Source of the DNA: Rotaria macrura
Taxonomy: Eukaryota; Rotifera; Eurotatoria; Philodinida; Philodinidae
Direction: 5' to 3'
DNA: 64,000 nucleotides
NCBI GenBank assembly: GCA_900239685.1
Contig: OENT01000429.1
Location: 1-64,000, forward strand
Shown: positions 1-11,533 of the stretch, one piece after another
Layout: each line of letters starts with the position of its first letter
Numbering within the stretch: position 1 is the first letter of the stretch
The notes under the pieces: model-generated
Database searches by the model: none
Told to the model about the DNA's origin: nothing
The model's input: the letters and a program-made list of their open reading frames with translations, nothing else
Program-made: the position numbers and the translations under genes

Positions 1-348
1 GTTCAGTGATATTAATCCGAAACGCTCGGAGACGCGTCGAAAATCGAAAAATGGTTACATGGGATACATCGATAATGGTCTAATATATACTTAGGAGGTG
101 CATGGAAACAAGCAGTTGTCTTTTAAAAGCGGATAAAGCATGTCATTATTTTCTACAGAGATTTCAATAAAAACAATTTTCAGAGACATATTATAGGACA
201 TAAATATTGACCATTCCGTTCGAAATATGACACCTAATTTTTTCTTATTTTCATCTACTGTCTAAGTTATATTTTCCTAATTCTTCAATAGTAGAACAGA
301 AAAAGGCTGATGAACTTGATTGATGTTGACAGTTATATGTACTTTTAG

Positions 349-1617
349 CACAGTTAAATCTATTACCTACTGCAAGTTGGGCAAAATATGCAACCACAAT
401 CATTGCAGCTACCTATGATCCTATAAAACCTTCGGAGTCTATTTTCACTCACATCGGTGGTTTGAGCATTACGAATGACGATATTCTCTACACTACCGAT
501 ATTCGAAACAATCGAATTGCTATAATTGAACTGAATTCAAATTCACCTATTGCTTTTATTAACTCAGAACCTTTCGACTTCTCTATGCCTGCTTGGCCTA
601 ATGATGTATTTGTCACACAAAAACATATCTATATGGCAGAATCAGGAAGATACAGAGTCGTTAAATTATCAAAAAAAGGAACAAATGCAGTCAGCATTGC
701 CGGTATCACAGTTGAGCCTGGAATGCATTCAGATATGTCAAGAATCGGTAACAATGCGGTTTTATTTGTTGACAATAATGAGACCTTGTATGTGAGTGAT
801 ACAAACAATAACAGAGTGCTTCAATTCCCGTCAAATTCATTAAGTGGTGTGCCTGGTACAATGGTCGCTGGAAGTGATACTCTAGTAAATGCCTCTTCAG
901 GAATACATTACCCACATGGTATTTTTGTCGATGAAGCTGGAACTTTGTACGTTGCAGATACCAATAATCATCGAATTCAAAGATGGGATAAAGGAGCTTC
1001 CTCTGGTGCCACAGTGGCAGGAACTGGTGTATCTGGTAGCAATTTAACTCAGCTAAGTTTTCCAATGGATATTGTTGTTGATTCGAATGGATGCATGTAC
1101 ATAGTTGATTCTCACAACCACCGAATTCTTCGATGGCCTCAAAATTCGGAATATGGTGAATGTATTGCAAGTTGTACTGGTACTTTTGGAACTGAACCTA
1201 ATATGTTGAAAAGACCAACATCAATGGCTTTCGATAAATATGGATCTCTCTTTATTGTCGATTCGTTGAATGCTAGAATACAAAAATTTCAGATAATTGA
1301 TGGTTTTTGTGAGCAATTAATACTAAATTAATTGAAGTTCATTACGTGTCTTTTGAAATTATTTCAGATCAACATTCAACAACGACAACGACAACAACAA
1401 CAGCAGCAGCAACAACAACAACAACAGCAACAACAACAACAACATCACAAATAATCTCGGTGGCAACTACTCTACGTTCTGTGAAAGTTGCAATAGCGAT
1501 TGCTATATTAGTAAGTTTTCTTCTTAATAAACGAATGTTACATAAAAGTTTCAATTATTGCCTCGCTTATTCTTTTAGTTTTCATTATTTTCAATCATTA
1601 GAATCCGATTGATTTGA
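349..1617 (+). CDS. NHL-repeat protein with Thr-rich linker and C-terminal membrane anchor (5' partial)
   Basis: This is the 3' part of an NHL beta-propeller gene. The first visible exon starts after an AG at 347-348 and stays open to 1308. It encodes about six NHL-type repeats, for example GTLYVADTNNHRIQRW and GCMYIVDSHNHRILRW. An apparent stop at 1329-1331 is avoided by a 59-bp intron (GTGAGC at 1309, AG at 1366-1367). Exon two (1368-1510) encodes a Thr/Ala tract made by a CAA/CAG repeat. A second intron (GTAAGT at 1511, AG at 1577-1578) leads to a 12-codon last exon ending at TGA 1615-1617. Together the last exons give a hydrophobic helix next to basic residues, so I infer a membrane-anchored propeller facing outside the cell. 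NHL propellers bind proteins or glycans; the ligand here is unknown. The 5' exons lie before or near the window edge. Confidence 0.75.
1384..1446 (+). repeat. CAA/CAG trinucleotide tract
   Basis: An imperfect ACA/GCA triplet run inside the second visible exon of the NHL gene. It encodes the Thr/Ala linker between propeller and membrane helix. Length polymorphism is likely. Confidence 0.8.
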
Positions 1618-2318
1618 TTCTCTTCATCATTACTATATAAAAAAATTATCCAATGAGCAATGGAATGGTTCCGATCATTTTGACAATTTTTTCTCGGCTG
1701 CTTCTGTGGATGTCTTACTTGTCGCTTTTACATTATTGTACTCATATTAAAAGATGCTTTCTCTATATTATTGAATTGTTCAAATACGAGTTTGTAGTTC
1801 ATGTTCTTATCTTACTTTTATGATTTAAGTAAAAGTTGTTTAACCTAATGGAATTTGAAATTCGTAATCAATGTTGAGGATCCCTAATATATTATTGAAA
1901 ATAAAGCTCGAATGTATATGCACAAAAACGGCAAATTAGATCAAATCTTTTGACCCACCATGCTTCTAGAAGGTCTATAGTTTTTCTAGCCTGCTTTGGG
2001 TAACGTTGTATTTATACAGTCCGGTGAATCTTCCTATCAGTATTTCTGAATGAACTTCTGAGATTTCTAACTATTTCTTTCATGGGAAAGTGTGGGTCTT
2101 CTGTTCTTTTGTACTCAAAACCACACCGATCACCCTACTTTTTTGATTTTAAACTCTGCTCAAAAGCATCACAGGACGATATTCCATATCTAGTCTTTCT
2201 TTACAAATGTCATGGCTCATATTTTAAGCATCGATTTCAATCTCAAATTATGTTTGAAGAGTTCTAAATGTTTTGCTTTTCATTATAAAGAACTATTTTT
2301 TCCATGCTGTATGGGAAG
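1618..2318. other. Non-coding stretch
   Basis: AT-rich sequence after the NHL stop codon. Only short chance reading frames are present; I see no gene. Confidence 0.5.
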
Positions 2319-2520
2319 CAAGGGGGAAACAGCTGATTATTGATTAGATATGATTATCAGTGATTATCATTGATTAGTGTTGATTATGAGTGATTAGGTA
2401 ATCACTCCTAATCAATACTAGCAGTGATTATGAGTGATTACCTAATCACTCATAATCAACACTAATCACTGATAATCACTGATAATCATTTCTAATCAAT
2501 AATCAGCTGTTTCCCCCTTG
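2319..2520. mobile_element. Foldback MITE with 8-bp target duplication (hAT-like)
   Basis: A 202-bp near-palindrome. The left end starts CAAGGGGGAAACAGCTGATT and the right end is its reverse complement. The arms are filled with GATTATCAGTGATTA-type motifs in both orientations. The 8 bp ATGGGAAG stands directly before the element (2311-2318) and again directly after it (2521-2528). An 8-bp duplication plus a CA(A)GGG-type terminus fits the hAT superfamily. There is no coding capacity, so the element must be mobilised in trans. Confidence 0.85.
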
Positions 2521-2528
2521 ATGGGAAG

Positions 2529-3059
2529 GCTAAAGCATGTTGAATACAGATTCAAATTACTGCTTGTACTAGACTGTTTGAGATCGATTTTAAATCTGTT
2601 GCATCGACATGACTACAGAAGAAAGACTAGCAATTTAATCATAAGTTATTTTACCTACCGAGATAGGATAAGCAGATAATGATAGCGTCATTGATCAAGT
2701 GGTTGATGCCGAACCTTTGTGTTAAAGTTCAGCATTTATTTTATATGAGCTCCTGTTTCTTTATAAAACTAAAGAATAAACTGAATCCACCCACAAGAAA
2801 TTCATTTTTCCGGGAATATCTTTAGGCGCTTTCGACACGTTTTTGAAGTAGATTATAATAAAACCTGCTGAGTTCGACAAAATCCATTCAAGATCCATAA
2901 TAATGTAAAGAAAACAGACCTTCTGACTTTGAGGAATATAAAAATGGCCACTCATCTTTCGTTTATTATAAGCACATTAGAATTTATTCAAAAGAAAAGT
3001 TTCGCTTTAAGTAATTATATAATCAATAATCAAAGTTAATCATTTCAAGATATGAATAT
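2529..3059. other. Non-coding stretch
   Basis: Sequence between the MITE and the receptor stop codon. No supported reading frame was found; it probably includes the receptor 3' UTR on the minus strand. Confidence 0.4.
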
Positions 3060-6000
3060 TTATCCATTATTCATATGTATACATAATCGACGCATTGTTC
3101 GTTTCATTTCACTTTCAAATGCATCTTTATATACTTGTGAAAGTAAAATATATCCTGGAAATATCATCATTGATGGTAAAAATGGAATCACATAACTAAA
3201 AAGAAATAACCATGAATTTCGTGGTGATTTCATGCATCCTGTAGTGAATGAAATGATTAAACGTGGCAGTGCTAAAATTACCAATATAGATGATGCAATT
3301 TGATGATGCTTATTTTTTTTGAATTGCAATTTTAATTGCGTTTTGAATAAAACCCTCGGTTGTAAAATTGCATGAGAGTGAGCTTCATATATGATAATGA
3401 ACAAGATAGATAATAGATTAATTGCAAATGGAATAAGAAAATGAACAAGAATAATAAATGAGTTAAAAATATTGATCGAAGATGAGTATTGAGCTAGACA
3501 CCAAGTTCGTTGTTCATCATCGCCAATATCATCAATTAAGTGGTGATGTATCGGAATATGAAGATGAGTAAGAATTGTTAATAGAATCACACTTAATGTT
3601 ATCCATTTAGCTATTCGTTTACTTGTGATTTTATTGAAGTTCACACCTTTGATAACAACAAATATTCGTTCAACAGAAACACATGCATGAAGCCAATCAT
3701 TAGAAGCTAGGAAAACTTGAAGAGTCATATCTAATAATATACAATTTAAATTAAGCAATTGTCGATTTGTAATAACAGACATTTGGGATAAAACTAATTG
3801 CCAAAATTTGATGACCAATAAAATTGCTATGACCATAGAAATGAATGAAGAAACTAATAAATAAAATCCACAGCCGACAATTTGCGTTTCCTTATTACGA
3901 AAAGTTATTATCGATAAAATTCCATTGATCAATCCAATAAAAAACATAACTGTCATTAAAGTCGTACTTATTTTAACAATTAATGGTTGTCGGAAAAATG
4001 ACACTTGTGGTTTAATATGATAGCCAAGAATATAATCGAGCGATAGAAGAAAACCTTTTGTTGAGTATTGACATTTTGTTCCATAATAACAATCTTGACA
4101 TACGCACACGAAGCTTGTTCCACATGTTTCGTTATTTTGAAAACATTGACCACCATTTTTACAATAGTTGTACCCTTGGCAATCATAATTCATTGTATGA
4201 TTAAAGAAAAAACAATTTGAATATCGATCAAGATCACATATACAGATAAGATCATTATCATGAAAACACATCAAATACAAATGTTCTCGACATAATCGTG
4301 GATAATATTTAGTTCGATGCAAATATTCAGAACTCACCATTATACTATCAAGAAGTTTTGATATCGGTAAGCAACGTTGATTTGCTTGTATTTCAGTTTG
4401 AATATTTTCAGAAACTATCGATATTTCTCGAAGTACTCCTAAATAATATTCCTTAGTTGATATTTCAACAAGAAGAATATTAAATTGTTGTGAAATGTCA
4501 AGTCTTAGATCAGATCGATGATAAGGAATCTTTTTCAAAAGAGTTGCACGTTGATGTTCGGCATCTTGAAATGCTGTAATAACATGTATAAATACCAAAG
4601 AACTTTGTTTTATTATTGTATCGGGTAAACGTATATCAATTCGCTTATTTTTATTTTCGCATATTGAACCTGAATAGCCTTCCCGACAGAAACAAGTATA
4701 TGCTGTTAAATTAATACGATCATCACTCGGTAGACAAAGTCCATTATGTTGACATGGATTGTTCGATAGTTTGCATATGGATTGTTTTAAATAACAATGA
4801 GAACCAAATTTATATAATGGGCATACACATATAAATGGCGAAAGACAATATGAGTCATTTGAGCAATCACATTTATGTGAGATTTCACATCGCGGACCAG
4901 AATATCCTTGATTACATCGACAAAACAGTAATGATTTATTATTTGCGTACTGCATACATTGGCCATATACTCCACATGAAAGAGTACATGATGTTGTTTC
5001 TCTTGTATCAGATATGATTATTTGAGTTGATATTCGGTTGACTGGTAAAAAGGGAAATGATATCGGTAGATACCAACTTGCCCAATAAATTACGTTTGTT
5101 TTGTCGAAAAGATCAATTCGAATTGAATAACTATTAGAGACATTTTTCGGTCGATTTGGATAAAGTAAATAGATATTAAATTTTGTTTTACAATCACGTG
5201 AAGGCATATACGTAATTTGTTCATGATTAGGTGTAATATATCCATTTTGATCGATAAGCATAATAATTGCTTGAAATATAACATTAGTTGATGTAATATT
5301 ACGCCAAAGAAATTGAAGAGTCAAACTAACTCGTTGATTTTGCCATTGACATCGAACACCGAAATAACTTGGTGGGCAAAGACATATGTTTGTTTCATTA
5401 AAAGCATTAAATACAGCAATGCCACGATTACAAGCGAACTTGGAAATATCATTGATCTTCGACTGGACATAACTTGTTCGATGTTCTTTGGAAAACATTG
5501 AGATAGATTGTTTAGCTGTTATTGGTGGAAAATAACCAAATCGTTTGGATGTTAAAAATAGACGATTGGCCATTTTATTAGCTGTACGTGTGGCAAGAAA
5601 GCATGGCTTTATAGTATTTTCCTTCAAAGGCTTCGCCACAAGCGAGTCGATCCAATTATTTCTGTCATGTTCATCAAAACATGCATCCGATTGCACATTT
5701 ACTATTGATGAAGAACTACGCGTTCGACAAACTTTCTCTGAAGTGATACATGTCGCATTGCTCCATGACAAATAATTATCACTTATGTCTTCAGTTCCAT
5801 TGTAGAAATAGATTTGACGATAAGTCAATAAAGGTTGACAGTTATTCAAATATTTGTCAAATAGTAGAACGTAAGGTAAGCAATACCATAATTTATTTGG
5901 ATCTATAACACATATGAATTCATCCAACGAACATTTATTGTCAGGACAATTCAATTCGTCACTGCCATCGAGGCAATGCCAAATATGATCACAGCGAGTA

Positions 6001-8652
6001 TACGGATTATTACATTGCCACCAATGGCAATTGGTTTCGTCGGTTTCAGAAGCATTCAGTGAATATGACTTAAATTCATTATGTTTGTTACAGATAGCTG
6101 AAAACGGCAGTAATTTTGCTAAATTAAATGTATATTTATAGAATTCATCTTCCCCTAGAGGACAATCTGAGAATTGATTACCAATCGCAACAGGTAATAG
6201 ACATTTATTTGGATCTGATTGGCAAACAAATCGATTTGAATCATTTAAATGACATGCATTAAATTCTTCATCTTCAGAATGATAACAATCGATCCTTCCG
6301 TCTCCAACACGATGATATGGAATACATTTCAATGATTGATTACAGTGAAAATAAGACGAATTTGTACAGGATTTTTCTGCACCCATCTTGAAACATTTCT
6401 CACTTAAAGACGATAACTGTAATAATAATTGATCGAAATTAATATATTCGACAAATTGTATGAGATTAGAAGTATGACAGCATGTTAGATCATTGATGAC
6501 ATTAATTGGAATTATCGTCGTCAATAATCCAGGGCATTTTTCTCCATCAAAGCATATGAAATTAGGTGCCTTGGTTTCTGCAAAATCACTAATCGAGCGA
6601 TTCGTGAAATAGACAAATTGAAAAAATCCAAACATTAAAGGAAAATCAGGCATAATAATCCATTCCATCGAGCAATGTTGTGATAATGGTTCACAAGTTT
6701 TATTCCAAGCATGGCTAATAATTGGAGCCCAGAAGATATTGTTAGTACCTATAATAGTTCTTGATTTATTTAGAAAGAAAATATATTGTTTTCAATAAAA
6801 CACGTATTTGATATCATATTTTCGTTTCCATTAGAGAAATTCCGAAAGTTCAGCAAAACTATTCAATACTTTAAAATAGAAAGTAAACAAGTTGTTTTAC
6901 AATAAATGATGAAATAGATTTTCGGAAATTTTTTGTAATACTTTTATATTCAGATTTTTTAAAAGTGTAAAAGAATTGAAGAGATGAATTTTTCATTGTT
7001 CAATCTCTTTTAGAAATGGTAATCATGAATGAAGAAAACTATTCACGTTTCATATCTATATGTATTTGTTTTTCAATCAATCATTATAGGCTTTTTACTA
7101 CCCTATCCCAGTCGATTTCTTGTAAAAGTTCAAAACGATTCTGTCATAATATGCATATGCTATGTTTGCATTTATAGTTTTCCACAAAAATAGTGAAAAG
7201 AGTTTGAGTTTGCCTATGAATCTTCGCGTTGTTCACAAACAAACATCTACTCACGTAAAAACTACACTCACCACAGATACGAGTACTCATACTCATTCCT
7301 ATTCCCAAATTCAGCATCAGTGTGTTAGCATTTCACTGGACGTCAATATCAGTGTATTCATCGGTCAGTGAGGCACTGTAGTGAAGTGATTGACAGTTTC
7401 TCAGGAGTTTTGGCATCATTTGAGTTGCAGTAACAGTGACGTCGGTACAGTGTGGCTCTTTTTCAATACTCAGTGTGCCCTTGAAATCAGTATTACAGTA
7501 TTTATACTATTACTACATAGCTCTATCAATTTGCTATTTTAAAATGCAGATCTACTTATGAAAAAAAGGAATATTTCCTTGCTCTATGAATTTTTTTGCA
7601 TTCTCACTTTGATCATCTAGTTGATTGAAATAAATGGCACAGTGAAATGCTTCTTGACAGTTAATGTCGAATACATTATTGAATGACGTAAGTATAGCGC
7701 GGGAAAATTCTTGATCTCATTGATTTGGACAAACACGCCTGCGATTAGGTAAATTAAATGATGGTAAATACGAACCATAACCACATGGAAAAGTTAAATG
7801 ATATCGGCCCGTACGTTCCTCGCATCGAAATGTGTAAACGTATCTACAATACGGATTAATCAATGTACCATATTTTATAAAATCGTCTTCTTCATCACTT
7901 CCATCTAGACAATCCATACTCAGTTTGCTATCTTTGGCAAATTCCAATGGAATACATTGACCACCATAATGGCATCGATATTTATCAACAGTACATTCGG
8001 TCATATCTAATTGCTCGCACCAATATTCATCTTCTCCAGTAATACAATCCTTTTTTCCATCGCATACTTCACGCCAATCGAGACATCGAGGCTCAGATTC
8101 TATTTGACAAGTACTTAAAAATCCATAGCAAGAACGATAGAGGATATGAAGTTCTGATTCTAAGTAGTGCTTGAAAGTAACCGAGACAATATCACTGAAT
8201 GACAACGGTAGGTTTTCAGTAAATCTGTATTGACACATCAAACCAAACCATGGTAGTATACATTTATTAAAACGATCTAAGCTGTTGTTGTTGTTGTTGT
8301 TAATTTCATATTTCTCTGCGATATCGACAGGCGCAAACCATTCAAGTAATTCTTCGCTAGTGACACCTTTTCTTTGTAACTCACCGAAAGTCAGTGCTTC
8401 TCCTATATTTTTCTTATTAAGATAGGATACTTCTTCTAATACCTCATCATCACCGGGACGTCTGCAATAAGGAATTAGATGATAATTAACAATATAAGGA
8501 CCATCATTTTCTCTTCCACTTTCAATTGAATAAGCATATAAACAATCGAATGTAAGATAAGAAGTTTGACGAATACTAGAATGATATAATGAATAATGAC
8601 TGTAGGTGCAGGTACAAACAATGAGAAATAATAGTGCATGTACTGGCAGCAT
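3060..8652 (-). pseudogene. LDLa/EGF seven-transmembrane receptor, two exons, one in-frame TGA
   Basis: Two minus-strand reading frames join into one gene. Exon 1 is 8652-7608 and exon 2 is 6748-3060. A GTGAGA donor and an AG acceptor bound an 859-bp intron, and the total (4734 nt) is divisible by three. Exon 1 encodes a signal peptide (residues 1-18) and LDLa modules near 182-212 and 220-254, with CDGKKDC and CLDGSDEE. Exon 2 adds further LDLa modules (about 475-620), EGF modules (about 790-820, 935-1050, 1203-1245) and seven helices (about 1280-1560). An E-R pair (SVERIFVV) stands at the DRY position; TM7 lacks NPxxY and has FPGYILL. Codon 312 is TGA (7717-7719), but coding continues past it for over 35 residues with matching cysteines. 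The ORF pattern alone would give two genes. The ligand is unknown; rhodopsin-type signalling at the cell surface is inferred. Confidence 0.75.
6750..7607 (-). other. Long intron of the receptor gene with a CAGTG-rich segment
   Basis: Inferred intron between receptor exons 1 and 2, far longer than the usual 48-68 bp here. About 7310-7505 is dense in CAGTG and its complement CACTG in both orientations. No reading frame of interest is present. Confidence 0.55.
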
Positions 8653-8660
8653 TGTTTCAT

Positions 8661-9456
8661 AAGTTTTTTGTTAATGAAATGATAATCTTTTTGTAAAATA
8701 AAATAAGATTCTATTTTTTCATCTTGTTCCTCTTCCTTTCCTTTGATAAAAAAAAGCAGTAAAATTCATGAAATAGCAAATTGACGTATTTCCGTCGAGA
8801 AATTCCGAAGATCGATTAAGTCGCTGATAAAACAAAGTTTACCCGTTGGATAGGACTAATTGCTGTTAAAATAATATATATTGTAGCAGAAAACTCAAAC
8901 GCCTTCCTAGTTTTGTTTTTAAGCTACATTCATTCCTTTAAGACTCGATGAGTAGCTATACATAGAGGTGCACAAAGTAGACTGCACAAGTTTGAAGAAC
9001 AAAGGAAAAGACAATGGTATATGCTAGTGAACATATATTACTGCATTTGGACTATTATTGAGAATAGAAAAATATAAGGCAACCCTATATATAGTAACAT
9101 TTGCATGAGTAACGTACTTCCATATTAAATTTTAGCTGAAAAAAAAACAAGAGAAAAACTCTAATATTAACTATGATAACAAGAAATTTTGAACAGAATT
9201 CGTCATGAAATATCATTTATTTTACTTCGACGAATAAAAAAAAATACATTCATTGAAGTCTATCATTAATGTACGTAGGATTCTGAGCATTATTTTAAGA
9301 AACGATAAATAACTAGTAAGCATTTTTTACTGACATAGTTGAGATTAAACTCTATATTTAATGCCTATTAATTGAGAATTATATCATTTTTAGTGCAAAG
9401 TGTCAGGATCAACATTTATAATAGATGCATGGTCCTCCTCTTCCCCTCATATACGT

Positions 9457-9460
<4 letters not shown>
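8661..9460. other. Non-coding stretch upstream of the receptor
   Basis: AT-rich sequence holding the probable promoter and 5' UTR of the minus-strand receptor. No TATA box or other signal could be assigned with confidence. Confidence 0.4.

Positions 9461-9483
<23 letters not shown>
9461..9483. repeat. (AT)n microsatellite
   Basis: An uninterrupted AT dinucleotide run directly beside the left end of the inverted-repeat element at 9484. It is a likely insertion target for TA-preferring elements. Confidence 0.9.
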
Positions 9484-9488
<5 letters not shown>

Positions 9489-9920
9489 TGGGGGCAAAAT
9501 TGAGTTTTGGTCACATATTATATTTGACCAAAACTCAGGATTTGATTAGAAAAAAATTCCTGATGGTTTACCCTTGTTTAATGATAAAAATTTGACAATA
9601 TCATTTTAAATATTTCGTTTTAATACGCTCTTGTCTCTAAAGTTTTGCCCTAATTAATGAATGTTTTTCTAATTATTCATCAAAATCGAATATGCTATGA
9701 GTTGTTTCGACGGTTGCTGGATCTGAATGCGACATTTTTTTATTAAATGATACTGCTACTACATTTTAACATAACCCCTAGAAACACTATTTCTCTTTTT
9801 TTCTCAATTCTACATCACTTCTAGTGAAACACGTGGTTGTTTGAATTTACCTCTAATAAAATCCTAATTTTGTCCAGCCAAATTAAAAATTTGACCAAAT
9901 CTCAATTTTGCCCCCAACAT
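9484..9920. mobile_element. Inverted-repeat element, GTTGGGGGCAAAATTGAG ends
   Basis: About 437 bp bounded by inverted copies of ATGTTGGGGGCAAAATTGAG. The left end also contains a short hairpin formed by TGAGTTTTGGTCA and its complement. The flanks are TA-rich, so a TA duplication cannot be told from the target. There is no transposase; this looks like a Tc1/mariner-class MITE. Confidence 0.7.
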
Positions 9921-11533
9921 ATATAATTATATCTTACTAGTGTGATGAAAAAGAGAGACGATATAGTTGTTGTGATCAGTAGTCATCTTCGTTGTTTAAA
10001 AGTAAATTGTTTACTTCGCTAACCTGTTTTCTTCACTATCTCTATACAAATTAAAATTAAAAAAGGAGAAAACAAAAACATAACTTAAAACATGGTGTTT
10101 GTAGCCGATATTACTAAAAAATACAATTCGCATGGCAGGCAAAGCGAAAATCAAGTGAGGAACCCGAATCAATGAACTTTAAATTTAAAGAGTGTCAATG
10201 GGTGGAGATTATGAGGTATTGGGGTGTCTTGGGCTAGATGTAAGTGGCTAGGGATGTGAGTGGATAAATGTAGGTCTTTGTTTCTGTGAATCAGAGTGCA
10301 TGCTTCGATGAGTTTCCGTACGAGCCTGTTCTTCACCGACACCTACACATTCGGAAAAGGTTCTTTCGTTTTTAGTTTCATCAGAGAAAATAATAATCTG
10401 CCTGGCATATTTCATAGGTAAAAATGCGTTTTAAAATATATCAATTTACTATAATTTAGAGTAACAGTATAAGCAAATTAGTTCTTTTTCACAGAAAGCG
10501 ATTTTCACTGAAGTAAGAATCGATGAAAATGAAAATTAACATTTCAGAGTTCAGTTTTTAAGATGAATAAAGTGAATCATGTATAATGTTAACCAAATAC
10601 AAACCCTTCTTCTATACATTATTTCAACTTCTTTTTTTCCACTGTTACTAAGTAGCTATTTTTGCATTATTGCTGGACGGGTTGGATAGAAATATAGTAC
10701 AACAGCAATTCATTTCACACGATCAATATTTGCGTGACAAAAAACATGTTGTTCGCGTATGCTACACTTGTCTAATGAAGTCCAGTTTATGTGTGCAGTA
10801 TTATTGATTTTTTAACAGAAATTTCGTCAAAATGTTGTATCGTAAATTAACATAAATCGAATTATTGTATTTCTATGAAAGATATCACAGTGAAAAAAAG
10901 TAGTACATCGAATTTAGAGATTTTCTGATCAAATTTTCAATACTTCTAATAAAAAGACGCTTCAAGTCGAAAAAATAGCATTCTTGTTTTTCATCATTCA
11001 TACTATTTTAGCAGTACACATTGACGAGGTATCGAAAATTGGAGGCACATTACGACGAAGGTAGCTTGAAACACTGTTACATACACCTTAAATGACGAAT
11101 TAAAAAGAATAACACATGCGAAATAGGCATGGATGTTCCAAACACTGAATCTTACATGATTTCGTAGAATTTCTAACTTCTACACAGTGGATTTATCACT
11201 CAAGTGTAGGGAATAACAAAGCAGAATGAGATAAACAACATTTATAACTCCGAAAGTTTGAAAGACAGTTATCAGCAGTCTTTCTAGAGCGTCAATATTG
11301 ACCTTCTTCCTTCGAATCATTTTTTTCATTGTACGACTCGAATGTCTTATGAGAAAAAGAAAAATTATTCTGTTTTTCTTTGTGAAACTAAGTAAAACCT
11401 TGAAGGTTACATTGCAGCAATCTTAATTCTTTGGGGACGTTGATTTCACTATAGCATTTGATAGCTATGTAAGTCACTTTGTGTATGAAACACTTTGAGC
11501 GGCATTTTGTTTTAGAAGAATATTGCTACAAAA
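9921..11533. other. Non-coding stretch upstream of the ADP-ribosyltransferase
   Basis: No supported gene. 10195-10290 is locally G-rich (GGGTGGAG, GGGGTGTCTTGGG). The sequence just before 11518 (TTTTGTTTTAG) resembles a splice acceptor, so a 5' exon of the next gene may lie here. Confidence 0.4.

Noticed and set aside
1369..1554. Minus-strand poly-valine reading frame
   Set aside because: It is the reverse of the CAA/CAG tract in the NHL gene; it has no independent support.
7717..8652. A separate secreted LDLa protein
   Set aside because: Coding continues in frame past the TGA and splices in phase into the receptor exon, so it is better read as exon 1 of that gene.
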